Source: Bacteroidales bacterium (GTDB lineage: Bacteria > Bacteroidota > Bacteroidia > Bacteroidales > F082). Taken from it: DNA of 64,000 nt. Position 1 is the first letter of the stretch. Each line of letters starts with the position of its first letter. The notes under the pieces were generated by a model. It saw only the letters and a program-made list of their open reading frames with translations. It had not been told where the DNA came from and searched no databases. This document shows positions 51,781 through 61,670 of this stretch, one piece after another. Location: positions 1 to 64,000 of the forward strand of contig JAKSMW010000006.1 of the NCBI GenBank assembly GCA_024400395.1. The letters are read 5' to 3'. Position numbers and translations under genes: made by a program.

Positions 51781-53610
51781 CTAATTAAACGACTGCAAGT
51801 CAGTCAGGCGTTTATAGACACCGCCTTTAGCGATGAGTTCGTCGTGTTTGCCGCGTTCCACAATCTTGCCTTTGACAAGCACAATAATCTCGTCGGCGTT
51901 TTGTATTGTGGAGAGCCGGTGTGCGATGACTATTGACGTTCTGTTCGACATGACCTTTGCAAGTGCTTCTTGCACAAGGCGTTCCGATTCGGTATCGAGA
52001 GCCGATGTCGCCTCGTCGAGGATCAGGATCGGAGGGTTTTTGAGGACGGCGCGTGCGATGCTGAGGCGTTGCCGCTGACCGCCGGAGAGGTTCATCCCGC
52101 GGTCGCCGATGATGGTATCGTAACCGTTTTCGAGTTGCATGATGAAGTCGTGGGCGTTGGCCACCTTCGCCGCCTCGATGACGGCCTCACGTGTCGCATT
52201 CTCCATCCCGAACGCTATGTTGTTGAATACCGTGTCGTTAAACAAGATGCTCTCCTGCGTCACAATTCCCATCAGGCCGCGCACATCGCTGATCTTGAAG
52301 TCACGGATGTCGGTGCCGTCAATCTTTATCGAGCCATGACAGACGTCATAGAAACGCGGCAGAAGGTCAACCATCGTCGATTTCCCGCCGCCGCTTTCGC
52401 CAACGAGTGCGACCATCTTGCCTTTCGGAATGGACAAGTCGATATTTTTCAGGACGTCAAATTCGCCATAACGGAAACTGACATTGTCATAAACGACCTT
52501 GTCGTTAAACTCCTTGATAGAGGCGGCATTCTCTTTTTCAACTATAACTTCTTCAGCATCAAGGATTTCAAAAATCCTGTCGGCGGAAGCCATACCTTTC
52601 TGAAGGCAATAGAAACCTTGTGAAAACGACTTCGCCGGAGAAATTATCTGCGAGAAAATCACGATGTAAGCTATGAAATTCGCCGCCGTAATCGTTGAGT
52701 TTCCGTCGAGGATAAGCGTCGAGCCGAACCAAAGCACGATTGCAATAACAATTGACGACATAAACTCGCTCATCGGCGAGCTAAGGTCTCTCTTGCGGTT
52801 CACGAATCTGACGACTCTCGTATATTCCTCATTCTGCTCGTTGAATTTCTTTCCGGAATAACCTATCGCATTGAATGCCTTGATGATACGAAGTCCGCCG
52901 ATGGTCTCTTCTATCGTGGCGATCATCCCGGCGAAACGACGCTGCCCATCGATGGAATCTTTTTTCAACGACTTGCCGATTTTCCCGATTATTATTCCCG
53001 CAAGGGGAAGAAGCACAAGCACAAACACCGTGAGTTTCCAGCTGATTCCGAGCATGAAAAGAAAATAAGCGATGATTGTGACAGGGTCTTTGATGAAGAC
53101 ATCGAGGTAGCTTATTATCGACACCTCGATTTCCTGAACGTCGGTGGTGATTCGCGCCATGATGTCGCCTTTTTTGTTTCTGCTGTAAAAAGAAAGCGGC
53201 AGGATCATTATCTTTTTATAAAGGTCGTTGCGGATGTCCTTCAGCGTGCCGGTTCTGGCGCCGACCATGAAATAAAGTGCGAGGTAGGTGTTCAGATTGC
53301 GGAGCATGAACGCAGTGACAAGCATCACGCAAATCCCGATCAACGCTGTTGACTGGCCGTAATTGATGATCATGTAACTCACGCAATAATTGAGTGTGTC
53401 AAGCAAAGCGTCGGAATTGAAGGCGAACTCAGGCCGCACCGTCACCAATTTGTCGGGGTTGAACAAGATGTTCAGGAACGGGACAATCATTGAAAATGAG
53501 AACAAGGAGAACACGATTCCCAAAATATTGAACAAGATGTTCAACGCCACGCTGCCGGAGTAAGGCTTGACGTAGTGCAGGATTCTGCGGAAATTCTTGT
53601 TGTTTTTCAT
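51781..53610 (-). CDS. ABC exporter, MsbA type (fused membrane and ATPase domains)
   Basis: 609 residues. Six membrane helices (about 20-330) with the TTDVQEIEVSI coupling segment, then the ATPase with Walker A GESGGGKSTMVDLLPRFYD near residue 400, Q-loop GIVTQESILFNDTVFNNI, signature NLSGGQRQRLSIARAVL and Walker B ILILDEATSALDTESE. Homodimeric exporter; lipid A or another lipid-linked substrate is likely by family resemblance to MsbA. It follows purB by 12 bp. Confidence 0.9.
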   Translation of the reverse strand: MKNNKNFRRILHYVKPYSGSVALNILFNILGIVFSLFSFSMIVPFLNILFNPDKLVTVRPEFAFNSDALLDTLNYCVSYMIINYGQSTALIGICVMLVTAFMLRNLNTYLALYFMVGARTGTLKDIRNDLYKKIMILPLSFYSRNKKGDIMARITTDVQEIEVSIISYLDVFIKDPVTIIAYFLFMLGISWKLTVFVLVLLPLAGIIIGKIGKSLKKDSIDGQRRFAGMIATIEETIGGLRIIKAFNAIGYSGKKFNEQNEEYTRVVRFVNRKRDLSSPMSEFMSSIVIAIVLWFGSTLILDGNSTITAANFIAYIVIFSQIISPAKSFSQGFYCLQKGMASADRIFEILDAEEVIVEKENAASIKEFNDKVVYDNVSFRYGEFDVLKNIDLSIPKGKMVALVGESGGGKSTMVDLLPRFYDVCHGSIKIDGTDIRDFKISDVRGLMGIVTQESILFNDTVFNNIAFGMENATREAVIEAAKVANAHDFIMQLENGYDTIIGDRGMNLSGGQRQRLSIARAVLKNPPILILDEATSALDTESERLVQEALAKVMSNRTSIVIAHRLSTIQNADEIIVLVKGKIVERGKHDELIAKGGVYKRLTDLQSFN

Positions 53611-53622
53611 CAGTATTTCAGT

Positions 53623-54969
53623 TTAAAAGCCGTATCCGGTGTAGTTTTCGGGTGTTATGTCATGCATCTCCGCCTTGACGTCTTCGTTTACAGGGAGCTG
53701 GTCGATGAATGCGTCGATTGACTCGCGCGTGACTTTCTCGTTGGTCCGTGTGAGACCTTTGAGAAGCTCGTATGCGCCTTCCACCTGTTCGCGGCGGAGG
53801 ATTGTCTGAATGGCCTCGGCGACGACGGCGTAGTTGTTCTGCAAGTCGGCGCGGAGCTTCGTCTCGTTGAGGATGAGCTTGTCGAGACCTTTTGACAACG
53901 AGCTTATTGCGATGAGCGTATGTGCCAGCGGCACCCCGATGTTGCGTGTCACCGTCGAGTCGGTTAGGTCGCGCTGCATTCTCGAAATCGGGAGCTTGCG
54001 GCTGAGGTGCTCGAAGATGGCGTTGGCCATTCCGAGGTTGCCTTCAGCGTTCTCGAAATCAATAGGATTCACCTTATGAGGCATCGCCGACGAGCCGACT
54101 TCGCCCGCCTTGATTTTCTGTTTGAAGTAATCCATCGAGATGTAAAGCCAGATGTCGCGCGACAAGTCGATTAAAATCGTGTTGATGCGTTTCACGGCGT
54201 CGAAATATTCTGCCATCACGTCGTAATGTTCGATTTGTGTCGTCGTGGTCTGACGTTGAAGTCCGAGGCCCGCGATGAAGGCGTTGGCGAACTCTTTCCA
54301 TTCTATCTGCGGATATGCGACTTTATGTGCGTTCATGTTGCCCGTCGCACCGCCGAACTTCGCCGTGAACGGAATTGAATCGAGAGTATCGAGTTGGTTT
54401 TCAAGACGTTCAACGAAGACGTAAATCTCTTTTCCAAGATGTGTCGGACTTGCCGGCTGACCGTGAGTGTGGGCGAGCATCGGGATGTCGCGCCATTGCT
54501 CCGCCATCGCAGTGAGTTTTTCCACAAGTTGTTCAAGTTCAGGAAGAAGCAGTTTATTGTTCGCCTGCATCATGGTGTAAGGCACCGCGCTGTTGTTGAT
54601 GTCCTGCGAGGTCAGGCCGAAATGGATGAACTCCTTGAAACGTTCGAGACACATTGTGTCGAAACGTTTTTTGAGGAAATATTCAACGGCTTTCACATCG
54701 TGGTTCGTGGTCTTTTCAATGTCTTTAATCTCTTGTGCATCAGCGACTTGAAAATCTATTACGATATTTCTCAAAGTCTCAAACTTAGAATGGTCGAAGT
54801 CTTTGAGCTGCGGCAGAGGAAGCTCGCAAAGAGCGATGAAATACTCCACTTCCACCATGACGCGGGCGCGGATGAGGCCGAATTCCGAGAAATATTCGTC
54901 GAGTTTCTCGACTTTCTTGCGATAGCGTCCGTCGATGGGCGAAATCGCGGTTAATTCTGATATGGTCAT
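53623..54969 (-). CDS. purB: Adenylosuccinate lyase
   Basis: 448 residues from ATG 54969 (MTISELTAISPIDGRY); a longer frame to 54999 begins inside the promoter. The enzyme splits SAICAR and adenylosuccinate in purine synthesis. Signature SSAMPHKVNPIDFENAEGN near residue 285, TSQDINNSAVPY near 122 and the THGQPASPTHLGKE catalytic His near 168 fit the E. coli-type subfamily. First gene of an operon with the MsbA-type exporter. Confidence 0.95.
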   Translation of the reverse strand: MTISELTAISPIDGRYRKKVEKLDEYFSEFGLIRARVMVEVEYFIALCELPLPQLKDFDHSKFETLRNIVIDFQVADAQEIKDIEKTTNHDVKAVEYFLKKRFDTMCLERFKEFIHFGLTSQDINNSAVPYTMMQANNKLLLPELEQLVEKLTAMAEQWRDIPMLAHTHGQPASPTHLGKEIYVFVERLENQLDTLDSIPFTAKFGGATGNMNAHKVAYPQIEWKEFANAFIAGLGLQRQTTTTQIEHYDVMAEYFDAVKRINTILIDLSRDIWLYISMDYFKQKIKAGEVGSSAMPHKVNPIDFENAEGNLGMANAIFEHLSRKLPISRMQRDLTDSTVTRNIGVPLAHTLIAISSLSKGLDKLILNETKLRADLQNNYAVVAEAIQTILRREQVEGAYELLKGLTRTNEKVTRESIDAFIDQLPVNEDVKAEMHDITPENYTGYGF

Positions 54970-54996
54970 ACTTTTCTTTTTGCTAAAAATAATCTG

Positions 54997-55004
54997 CAAA
55001 GATA
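54997..55004 (-). promoter_or_regulatory. Promoter -7 element for purB
   Basis: CAAAGATA reads TATCTTTG on the minus strand, exact TAnnTTTG, 27 bp before ATG 54969. Confidence 0.6.
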
Positions 55005-55083
55005 GAAAATTTTTGGCATAGAGGAAACATAAAAAAAACTTTTTTCAGCACGTATTTGCAGCCAGGCTTCCTTTAGACACAGG

Positions 55084-55764
55084 TCAATTCTGGGAGGGGC
55101 AGACTGGCCGGACCGAGTGTCCATAGTAACGGTCGTAGCTGTTCGTGCCGAGGTAGGCAGAATCGAATCCCAAGTCATACGACCCGAACGGAAGGCCGTC
55201 GCCATGCGAACTCGACCAGTAATAGCCGAAAGAGCCAGCATAGCTGATGCTGTCACCGTAGTAGCAGCCGGCAGCCGGCAAGAAGATGCTGTTGCCATTG
55301 GAACCGGTGACGCGGTAGCCGTCCTTCCCGTCCTGTGCCGTCCATTCCCATGTGCAGTTGTCTTCCAGTTCTTCCAGCTCGTCAAGTGTCGGCATTCGCC
55401 AGACACCGCCCCAGTTCACGTGAGCCGCATCGTCTGCTGGCTCAAGCTCGGTTCTGTTGTCAACGGTGCCGTAGTCAGGATCCGAGTTGTACTTCGTGAG
55501 ATTATCGTAACTGCCGTTACACCATTGGTAGGTGTCCCATCTGTAAGAACTCTTTGTGGTCGTCTCGCCCCATGCGTAATAATTGCCGTAGTCTTCGGGT
55601 GAGTCCGCGCCGATGTTGCACGTGGCCCACAGTAGGCCGCTCGGAAGGCCGAGGTCAACGTATGCGTGGCCGCCACTCGGTTCGTCATTGTCTTTCTTGC
55701 ACGACGTAAATGCTAACGCCGATACAGCTAACATGAATGCAAACAGCTTTAATTTTTTGTTCAT
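55084..55764 (-). CDS. Lipoprotein with FISUMP-like domain
   Basis: 226 residues. The signal ends ALAFTSC (lipobox Cys near residue 22). The rest is one domain with VDLGLPSGLLWATCNIGADSPEDYGNYYAWGET near residue 37 and GVWRMPTLDELEEL near 120, ending YYGHSVRPVC, the pattern of the Fibrobacter major paralogous (FISUMP) domain, which is abundant in Bacteroidales lipoproteins of unknown function. It has its own promoter (55869-55876) and a leader that can fold into a long hairpin ending 8 nt before the start codon. Confidence 0.85.
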   Translation of the reverse strand: MNKKLKLFAFMLAVSALAFTSCKKDNDEPSGGHAYVDLGLPSGLLWATCNIGADSPEDYGNYYAWGETTTKSSYRWDTYQWCNGSYDNLTKYNSDPDYGTVDNRTELEPADDAAHVNWGGVWRMPTLDELEELEDNCTWEWTAQDGKDGYRVTGSNGNSIFLPAAGCYYGDSISYAGSFGYYWSSSHGDGLPFGSYDLGFDSAYLGTNSYDRYYGHSVRPVCPSQN

Positions 55765-55772
55765 AAAATTTA

Positions 55773-55834
55773 CAAGACAGGTTCTGCATATTCTATTTCA
55801 CCACCAGAACCGGCAGAACCTATTTCCGGTCTTG
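55773..55834 (-). promoter_or_regulatory. Structured 5' leader of the FISUMP-like lipoprotein gene
   Basis: On the minus-strand RNA, CAAGAC, seven bases, AGGTTCTGC, a 25-nt loop, then GCAGAACCTGTCTTG: 15 perfect pairs with one 7-nt bulge. The stem ends 8 nt before the ATG. A competing small stem (ACCGG/CCGGT) overlaps it. This suggests control of translation or RNA stability, not a known riboswitch. Confidence 0.5.
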
Positions 55835-55868
55835 GCGATGTGAGACTCGTACGTCTTAAATTCGGGTG

Positions 55869-55876
55869 CAAAGATA
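55869..55876 (-). promoter_or_regulatory. Promoter -7 element for the FISUMP-like lipoprotein
   Basis: CAAAGATA reads TATCTTTG on the minus strand, exact TAnnTTTG, about 105 bp before the start codon. The remaining gap up to 56153 is AT-rich and shows no gene or clear structure. Confidence 0.6.
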
Positions 55877-56153
55877 CGGTTTTATTTTGTTTTTCTCGCA
55901 GAAAATCAACTCTCTCCCATGTTTTTTCTAATTATTGATATTCAATATATTATATTCAGATTTACCCGCATATCCCCCGCATCCTTGCTAATCCATTGAT
56001 GTATTTCCGCAAAGTCACGGATAAAATACGATATGTACGATTTTTGATGATTACTTTACTGGTAATGGTGGTTTGACGAATTGAAGCAGCCATAAATTTC
56101 GCGGGACACATTAAATATTTTGCGTGAAGTTAAAATCCTGTGGGAAAAATTCG

Positions 56154-56161
56154 TATCTTCG
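56154..56161 (+). promoter_or_regulatory. Probable -7 element for lpdA
   Basis: TATCTTCG differs from TAnnTTTG at one position and lies 57 bp before ATG 56219. Confidence 0.4.
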
Positions 56162-56218
56162 CAGCTTGGAATTTTTCATTGAAAACAAAATAAAAATTAA
56201 CATAAAATATTGATTATC

Positions 56219-57610
56219 ATGAAGTACGATGTTATTGTCATTGGCAGCGGTCCTGGCGGATATGTCGCTGCAATCCGAGCCTCGCAGCTCGGAAAGAAAG
56301 TCGCTGTCGTTGAAAAGTCGGAGATTGGCGGCACATGCCTCAACTGGGGCTGCATCCCGACGAAGGCTTTGCTGAAGAGCGCGGCGGTTTACACATACAT
56401 GAAACACTCCGAGAACTACGGCATCAAGTTGGAAGGCGAAGTGAAGCCCGACATGGACGCTGTGGTGGCGCGCAGCCGTGGCGTCGCCGATGGCATGAGC
56501 AAAGGTGTCCAGTATCTTTTCAAGAAAAACAACGTCGAGCTGATCAACGGCTTCGGCTCGCTCACAGCGGAAAAGACAGTGAAAGTCGTTGACGCAGAAG
56601 GTGTTGAGACGATTTACGAAGCCGACCACATCATCCTTGCGACAGGCTCGCACGTCCGTCAGCTGCCGGCATTGCCGATTGACGGCAAGAAGATCATCAG
56701 TTACCGTGAGGCGTTGGTTCTCAACAAGTTGCCGGAGACGATGGTCGTTGTCGGCTCTGGCGCCATCGGTTCGGAGTTCGCATTTTTCTTCACCTCTATG
56801 GGCGTGAAGGTGACGCTCGTGGAGTTCCTGCCCAACGTGCTTCCTGTTGAAGACGAAGAGGTCTCAAAACAGATCGAGCGTTGTTTCAAGAAGCTGAAGA
56901 TGACCGTCATGACGGAGGCTTCCGTCACCAACGTCGATACCACTGGCGAGAAATGCGTCTGCACCATCGAGACAAAGAAAGGCGAGAAAGTCGTTGAGGC
57001 CGACATCGTCCTCTCTGCTGTCGGCGTGCAGACCAACCTCGAAGGCCTCGGCCTTGAGAACCTCGGCATCACTAACGAGCGCGGCAAGATCAACGTTGAC
57101 GAATATTACAGGACCAATGTCGAAGGTGTTTACGCCATCGGCGACATCGTTCACGGCCCGGCATTGGCGCACAAGGCATCACACGAGGCCATCATCTGCG
57201 TCGAAAAGTTCTGCGGTATGGACCCGAAACCGTTGAACTACAACAACATCCCCGGCTGCACATACATCACGCCGGAAGTCGCCTCTGTCGGTTTGAGCGA
57301 GGCCAAAGCAATAGCGGCAGGTTACGAGGTGAAAGTGGGCAAGTTCCCGTTCACCGCGTCGGGCAAGGCGGCGGCGGCAGGCAACAAGGACGGCTTCATC
57401 AAAGTCGTGTTTGACGCCAAGACCGGCGACTGGCTCGGCTGCCACATGGTGGGCGAAAACGTCACGGAGATGGTGGCGACCGCAGTGCTCGGCCGCGAAC
57501 TCGGCGCGACAGGACGCGACATCATCGAGAACATCTTCCCGCACCCGACAATGTCGGAGGCCATGATGGAAGCCGCAGCAGCAGCCTACGGCGAAGTCGT
57601 CCACCTGTAG
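56219..57610 (+). CDS. lpdA: Dihydrolipoyl dehydrogenase (E3)
   Basis: 463 residues from ATG 56219; a TTG nine bases upstream is less likely. FAD-binding VIGSGPGGYVAAIRASQLG, the redox disulfide GGTCLNWGCIPTK near residue 40, the NAD-binding VVGSGAIGSEFAFFFTSMG near 180, AIGDIVHGPALAHKASHE near 305 and the C-terminal HPTMSEAMMEA with the active-site His are all present. It reoxidises lipoamide in 2-oxo acid dehydrogenase complexes or glycine cleavage. No E1/E2 gene is adjacent, so which complex it serves is open. Confidence 0.95.
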   Translation: MKYDVIVIGSGPGGYVAAIRASQLGKKVAVVEKSEIGGTCLNWGCIPTKALLKSAAVYTYMKHSENYGIKLEGEVKPDMDAVVARSRGVADGMSKGVQYLFKKNNVELINGFGSLTAEKTVKVVDAEGVETIYEADHIILATGSHVRQLPALPIDGKKIISYREALVLNKLPETMVVVGSGAIGSEFAFFFTSMGVKVTLVEFLPNVLPVEDEEVSKQIERCFKKLKMTVMTEASVTNVDTTGEKCVCTIETKKGEKVVEADIVLSAVGVQTNLEGLGLENLGITNERGKINVDEYYRTNVEGVYAIGDIVHGPALAHKASHEAIICVEKFCGMDPKPLNYNNIPGCTYITPEVASVGLSEAKAIAAGYEVKVGKFPFTASGKAAAAGNKDGFIKVVFDAKTGDWLGCHMVGENVTEMVATAVLGRELGATGRDIIENIFPHPTMSEAMMEAAAAAYGEVVHL

Positions 57611-57651
57611 AAGTTTGAAAGTTCATAAAGTTTGAAAGTTAAAAGTAGAAA

Positions 57652-57689
57652 GAGATTGCTCGACTGAATGAAATTGGTGGGGCAATCTC
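57652..57689 (+). terminator. Possible terminator hairpin after lpdA
   Basis: GAGATTGC pairs with GCAATCTC across a 22-nt loop; an ATTTATAAAAAAG stretch follows rather than a clean T run. Only 18 bp separate it from the next start, so it could also act as a leader hairpin. Confidence 0.35.
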
Positions 57690-57707
57690 ATTTATAAAAA
57701 AGAGGTT

Positions 57708-58772
57708 ATGGAGAAGAGAACGAAAACGCTTCTGATGGTTTTGACGGTATCCGTCTGTCTTCTGGCGATATTGGCTGTCGCATTGAGTATCAGAGCGATA
57801 AACACAGCAAACAAACGTCCGACATTGGAGCAGATTTACATTCAGAGCCACGACATCGAGTTCGCAAAAGACATCTCTTTCGCGGGCGAGAAGGTGCCGC
57901 TTGAGATGTTCAACATCAGGGAGCGATACGAACGCGAGCTGCTGTCAAATTGCTATTTCCACAGCAACACCATGCTTTTGGTGAAACGCTCAAAACGTTG
58001 GTTCCCGGTCATCGAGCCGATCCTCGCCAAATATCGGATCCCTGACGACTTCAAGTACCTATGTGTCATCGAGAGCATGCTCACCAACGCAGTCTCCCCT
58101 TCCGGAGCCGTGGGATTCTGGCAGTTCATGGAGTCAACCGGAAAAGACTTCGGATTGGAGATCAACAAGGACGTTGACATGAGATACAACGTCGAGTTGG
58201 AGACGGAGGCGGCATGCAAGTATTTCCTTCAGGCGCACAAGAAATTCCACAACTGGACACTCGTCGCCGCCGCATTCAACGCCGGCACCAACCGCGTCGA
58301 GAGATTCATGAGAGAACAGAAAGTCAGCTCGTACTACGACATGCTGATGGCAGACGAGACCGAACGTTACGTTTTCAGGATTCTTGCCTTAAAGACCATT
58401 TTGGAAAATCCGGAACATTACGGCATCTACGTAAGTAAAAACCTTGAATACCAACCGTTTAAATACAACACAATCGTCATCACAGAAAGTGTTGACAACT
58501 GGACCGACTTCGCGAAAGAACAAGGCATAACATACAAACTCCTCAAAGTTTTCAACCCGTGGCTGCGTTCCAACAAGTTGAAAATCAAAGACGGAGAGAC
58601 ATACGAGATAAAGATTCCGACGAAGCCGTTCAACATCACGGCGGCGTACAGCCAGGAGGCTCTCGGAGAAGACGACTACGCGGAGATTGAAAACGACTCG
58701 TTGTGCAGAGACAGCATCCCTGACATGGAAACAGAAGAAGATGAATGCGATGAGGAACTTGAAGATAATTAA
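57708..58772 (+). CDS. Membrane-bound lytic transglycosylase, SLT type (MltD-like)
   Basis: 354 residues. One N-terminal membrane helix or uncleaved signal (about 8-28), then an SLT lysozyme-like domain with the catalytic Glu in YLCVIESMLTNAVSPSGAVGFWQFM near residue 125, and AAFNAGTNRVERFM near 190. The C-terminal part (about 245-315) could hold a single degenerate LysM-like segment (TYKLLKVFNPWLRSNKLKIKDGETYEIKIP), then an acidic tail. It cuts glycan strands of peptidoglycan in the periplasm. Runs before uvrA, separated by a CACCTCAAA-type repeat. Confidence 0.88.
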   Translation: MEKRTKTLLMVLTVSVCLLAILAVALSIRAINTANKRPTLEQIYIQSHDIEFAKDISFAGEKVPLEMFNIRERYERELLSNCYFHSNTMLLVKRSKRWFPVIEPILAKYRIPDDFKYLCVIESMLTNAVSPSGAVGFWQFMESTGKDFGLEINKDVDMRYNVELETEAACKYFLQAHKKFHNWTLVAAAFNAGTNRVERFMREQKVSSYYDMLMADETERYVFRILALKTILENPEHYGIYVSKNLEYQPFKYNTIVITESVDNWTDFAKEQGITYKLLKVFNPWLRSNKLKIKDGETYEIKIPTKPFNITAAYSQEALGEDDYAEIENDSLCRDSIPDMETEEDECDEELEDN

Positions 58773-58820
58773 TGTTCAAATCAGCTAACTACCTAATCAC
58801 CTCAAACACCTAATATATTA

Positions 58821-61670
58821 ATGAAGGCCGAAGACGAATTTTTAGAGATATACGGAGCGCGCGAGAACAACTTGAAAAACATCGACTTGCGCATTCCGAG
58901 AGACGAGTTGGTTGTCATCACGGGGCTGAGCGGCAGCGGCAAGTCGTCGTTGGCGTTCGAGACCATCTATGCGGAGGGGCAGCGGCGTTACATGGAGTCG
59001 TTTTCGGCCTACGCGCGCCAGTTCATCGGCAGTATGGAACGCCCCGACGTTGACGAGATCAACGGACTCAGCCCTGTCATCTCCATCGAACAGAAATCGG
59101 TGAACAAGAACCCGCGCTCGACGGTCGGGACGATCACCGAGATTTACGACTTCATGCGACTGCTTTTCGCGAGAGCGGCAGAGCCGTTTTCATACAACAC
59201 TGGCGAGAAGATGGTCAGGTATTCCGAAGAACAGATTACCGCCATGATAATGGAGCAATACAAAGGCAAGAGAATCAACATCTTAGCTCCTGTTGTAAGA
59301 GGAAGGAAAGGACATTACCGTGATTTGTTCGAGCAGATTCGTCAGCAAGGTTATATAAAGGTGCGCGTTGACGGTGTCATCCGCGAGTTGGTTTTCGGGA
59401 TGCAGCTTGACCGTTACAAGACGCACGACATCGAGATTGTCGTTGACCGCGTGGAGGTTCACGGCGACAGCAAGGAACGCATCACGAAATCGGTGGAGAC
59501 GGCGTTCCGCCGAGGCAAGGGTATGCTTTACGTCCTTGAAGAAGGAGCCGCCGATGTCCGTTACTACAGCAAGCTCCTGATGTGTCCGACAACCGGCCTC
59601 GCCTATCAGGATCCGGAACCTAACACATTCAGTTTCAACAGTCCTTACGGTGCCTGCCCGAAATGCAACGGACTCGGCACCGTCATCAGCGTGGACATGA
59701 ACAAGATCATCCCCGACGGCAGCAAGAGCCTCAAGCAAGGCGGCCTCGCACCTCTCGGCGAATACAAGAACAACTGGGTGTTCTGCCAGCTCGAAGCCAT
59801 AGGGCAACGTTACGGCTTCAACCTCGACACACCTATCAACGAAATTCCAGAGGCCGCGATGAGCATCATACTCTACGGCAGCAACGAACCGTTCACCGTG
59901 GTGAAAGAATATCTCGGCACAAAGTCAACGTATTCAATGCCTTTCGAAGGCGTCGTCAACGTGATCAGGAAACAGAACGAAGACAACGCACCGGCTTCCA
60001 TCGTGAAATGGGCGAACAGCTTCATGAACGAGATAGAATGCCCGGAATGCCACGGGAAACGCCTGAAGAAAGAGGCACTTTATTTCCGTCTCAACGGGAA
60101 AAACATCTCCGAACTCGCCGAGATGGATGTCAGCACGCTCTCACGTTTCCTCGACGACCTTCCTAATCATCTGAATGACAACCAGAAAGAGATCGCACAC
60201 GACATCATCATCGAGATAAAGAAACGAATCAGTTTCCTGCTCAACGTCGGCATCGACTACCTCAACATGAACCGTCCGGCGAAGAGTCTCTCCGGCGGCG
60301 AGGCGCAACGCATCCGTCTCGCCACCCAGATCGGCTCGCAGCTCACGGGAATCCTCTATATCTTGGATGAGCCGAGCATCGGGCTACATCAGCGTGACAA
60401 TCACCGACTTATAGAATCTTTGAAAGAGCTGCGCGACATCGGCAACAGCGTCATCGTGGTAGAACACGACAAAGACACAATGTTAGCGTCCGATTACCTC
60501 ATCGACATAGGGCCGGGCGCGGGTGTCAACGGCGGCGAAGTGATTTTCCAAGGCAGACCCAAAGACTTCAAAAAAGGCAAAGGCCTGACCTGCGACTACC
60601 TCAACGGCAAACGTCAGATAAAAGTGCCGGCGACGCGACGAAAGCCAACCGACGGGCAACACCTTATATTATATAACGCCACCGGCCACAACCTAAAGGA
60701 CGTGACACTTAAGCTCCCTCTCGGCATAATGATTTGTGTGACAGGCGTCTCCGGCTCCGGGAAGTCAACGCTCATCAACGAGACGCTCTACCCTATCCTG
60801 TCGAAACATTTCTACCGCTCGGAGAAAAACCCGCTGCCGTATAAGAAAATCGAAGGACTTGAGTTCATCGACAAAGTCATTGAGATCGATCAGGCGCCAA
60901 TCGGGAAGACACCGAGGTCGAACCCGGCGACTTACACGAAAGTCTTCGATGAGATAAGAAAACTGTACGGCGAGCTGCCGGAATCGAAGATAAGAGGTTA
61001 TAAATCAGGACGTTTCTCGTTCAACGTGAAAGGCGGACGTTGTGAGACATGCCAGGGCGCGGGCGTGCGCATCATCGAGATGAATTTCCTGCCCGACGTG
61101 CAGGTGAAATGCGAGACGTGCAACGGAATGCGTTACAACCGCGAGACGCTTGAGGTACGGTTCAAGGGGAAATCCATCAACGACGTGCTGAACCTCACCA
61201 TCGACGAAGCCGTGGCGTTCTTCGAGAACTTCCCTCTCATATTACAGAAAATCAAGACGTTGCAGGATGTCGGTCTCGGTTACATCACATTGGGGCAGCC
61301 CTCGACGACGTTGTCGGGCGGCGAGGCGCAACGCGTGAAACTCGCGGCCGAGCTGTCGAAACGCGACACAGGCAAGACACTTTACATCCTCGACGAACCG
61401 ACGACCGGACTGCATTTCGAGGACATCAAGGTGCTGATGGACGTTCTGAACAAACTCGTTGACAAAGGCAACACCGTACTCATCATCGAACACAATTTAG
61501 ACGTGATCAAGATGGCCGACCACATCATCGACATGGGACCGGAAGGCGGCGAGCACGGCGGCACGATATTAGCGGAAGGCACACCCGAAGAAATCGTGAA
61601 AAAGGACGTCGGATATACTGCGAAATATTTGAAAGACGAACTACCGCAGCCGTATAATCTGTCCGATTGA
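58821..61670 (+). CDS. uvrA: Excinuclease ABC subunit A
   Basis: 949 residues. Two ABC ATPase halves: Walker A GLSGSGKSSLAFET near residue 35 and GVSGSGKSTLINE near 645, signatures LSGGEAQRIRLATQIGS and LSGGEAQRVKLAAELSK. Zinc modules CPTTG..CPKCNGLG (about 255-285), CPECHGKR (about 405) and CETCQGAG..CETCNGMRYN (about 740-770). It recognises DNA damage and loads UvrB in nucleotide excision repair. The last 30 bp overlap the end of the convergent glucosaminidase gene. Confidence 0.96.
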   Translation: MKAEDEFLEIYGARENNLKNIDLRIPRDELVVITGLSGSGKSSLAFETIYAEGQRRYMESFSAYARQFIGSMERPDVDEINGLSPVISIEQKSVNKNPRSTVGTITEIYDFMRLLFARAAEPFSYNTGEKMVRYSEEQITAMIMEQYKGKRINILAPVVRGRKGHYRDLFEQIRQQGYIKVRVDGVIRELVFGMQLDRYKTHDIEIVVDRVEVHGDSKERITKSVETAFRRGKGMLYVLEEGAADVRYYSKLLMCPTTGLAYQDPEPNTFSFNSPYGACPKCNGLGTVISVDMNKIIPDGSKSLKQGGLAPLGEYKNNWVFCQLEAIGQRYGFNLDTPINEIPEAAMSIILYGSNEPFTVVKEYLGTKSTYSMPFEGVVNVIRKQNEDNAPASIVKWANSFMNEIECPECHGKRLKKEALYFRLNGKNISELAEMDVSTLSRFLDDLPNHLNDNQKEIAHDIIIEIKKRISFLLNVGIDYLNMNRPAKSLSGGEAQRIRLATQIGSQLTGILYILDEPSIGLHQRDNHRLIESLKELRDIGNSVIVVEHDKDTMLASDYLIDIGPGAGVNGGEVIFQGRPKDFKKGKGLTCDYLNGKRQIKVPATRRKPTDGQHLILYNATGHNLKDVTLKLPLGIMICVTGVSGSGKSTLINETLYPILSKHFYRSEKNPLPYKKIEGLEFIDKVIEIDQAPIGKTPRSNPATYTKVFDEIRKLYGELPESKIRGYKSGRFSFNVKGGRCETCQGAGVRIIEMNFLPDVQVKCETCNGMRYNRETLEVRFKGKSINDVLNLTIDEAVAFFENFPLILQKIKTLQDVGLGYITLGQPSTTLSGGEAQRVKLAAELSKRDTGKTLYILDEPTTGLHFEDIKVLMDVLNKLVDKGNTVLIIEHNLDVIKMADHIIDMGPEGGEHGGTILAEGTPEEIVKKDVGYTAKYLKDELPQPYNLSD

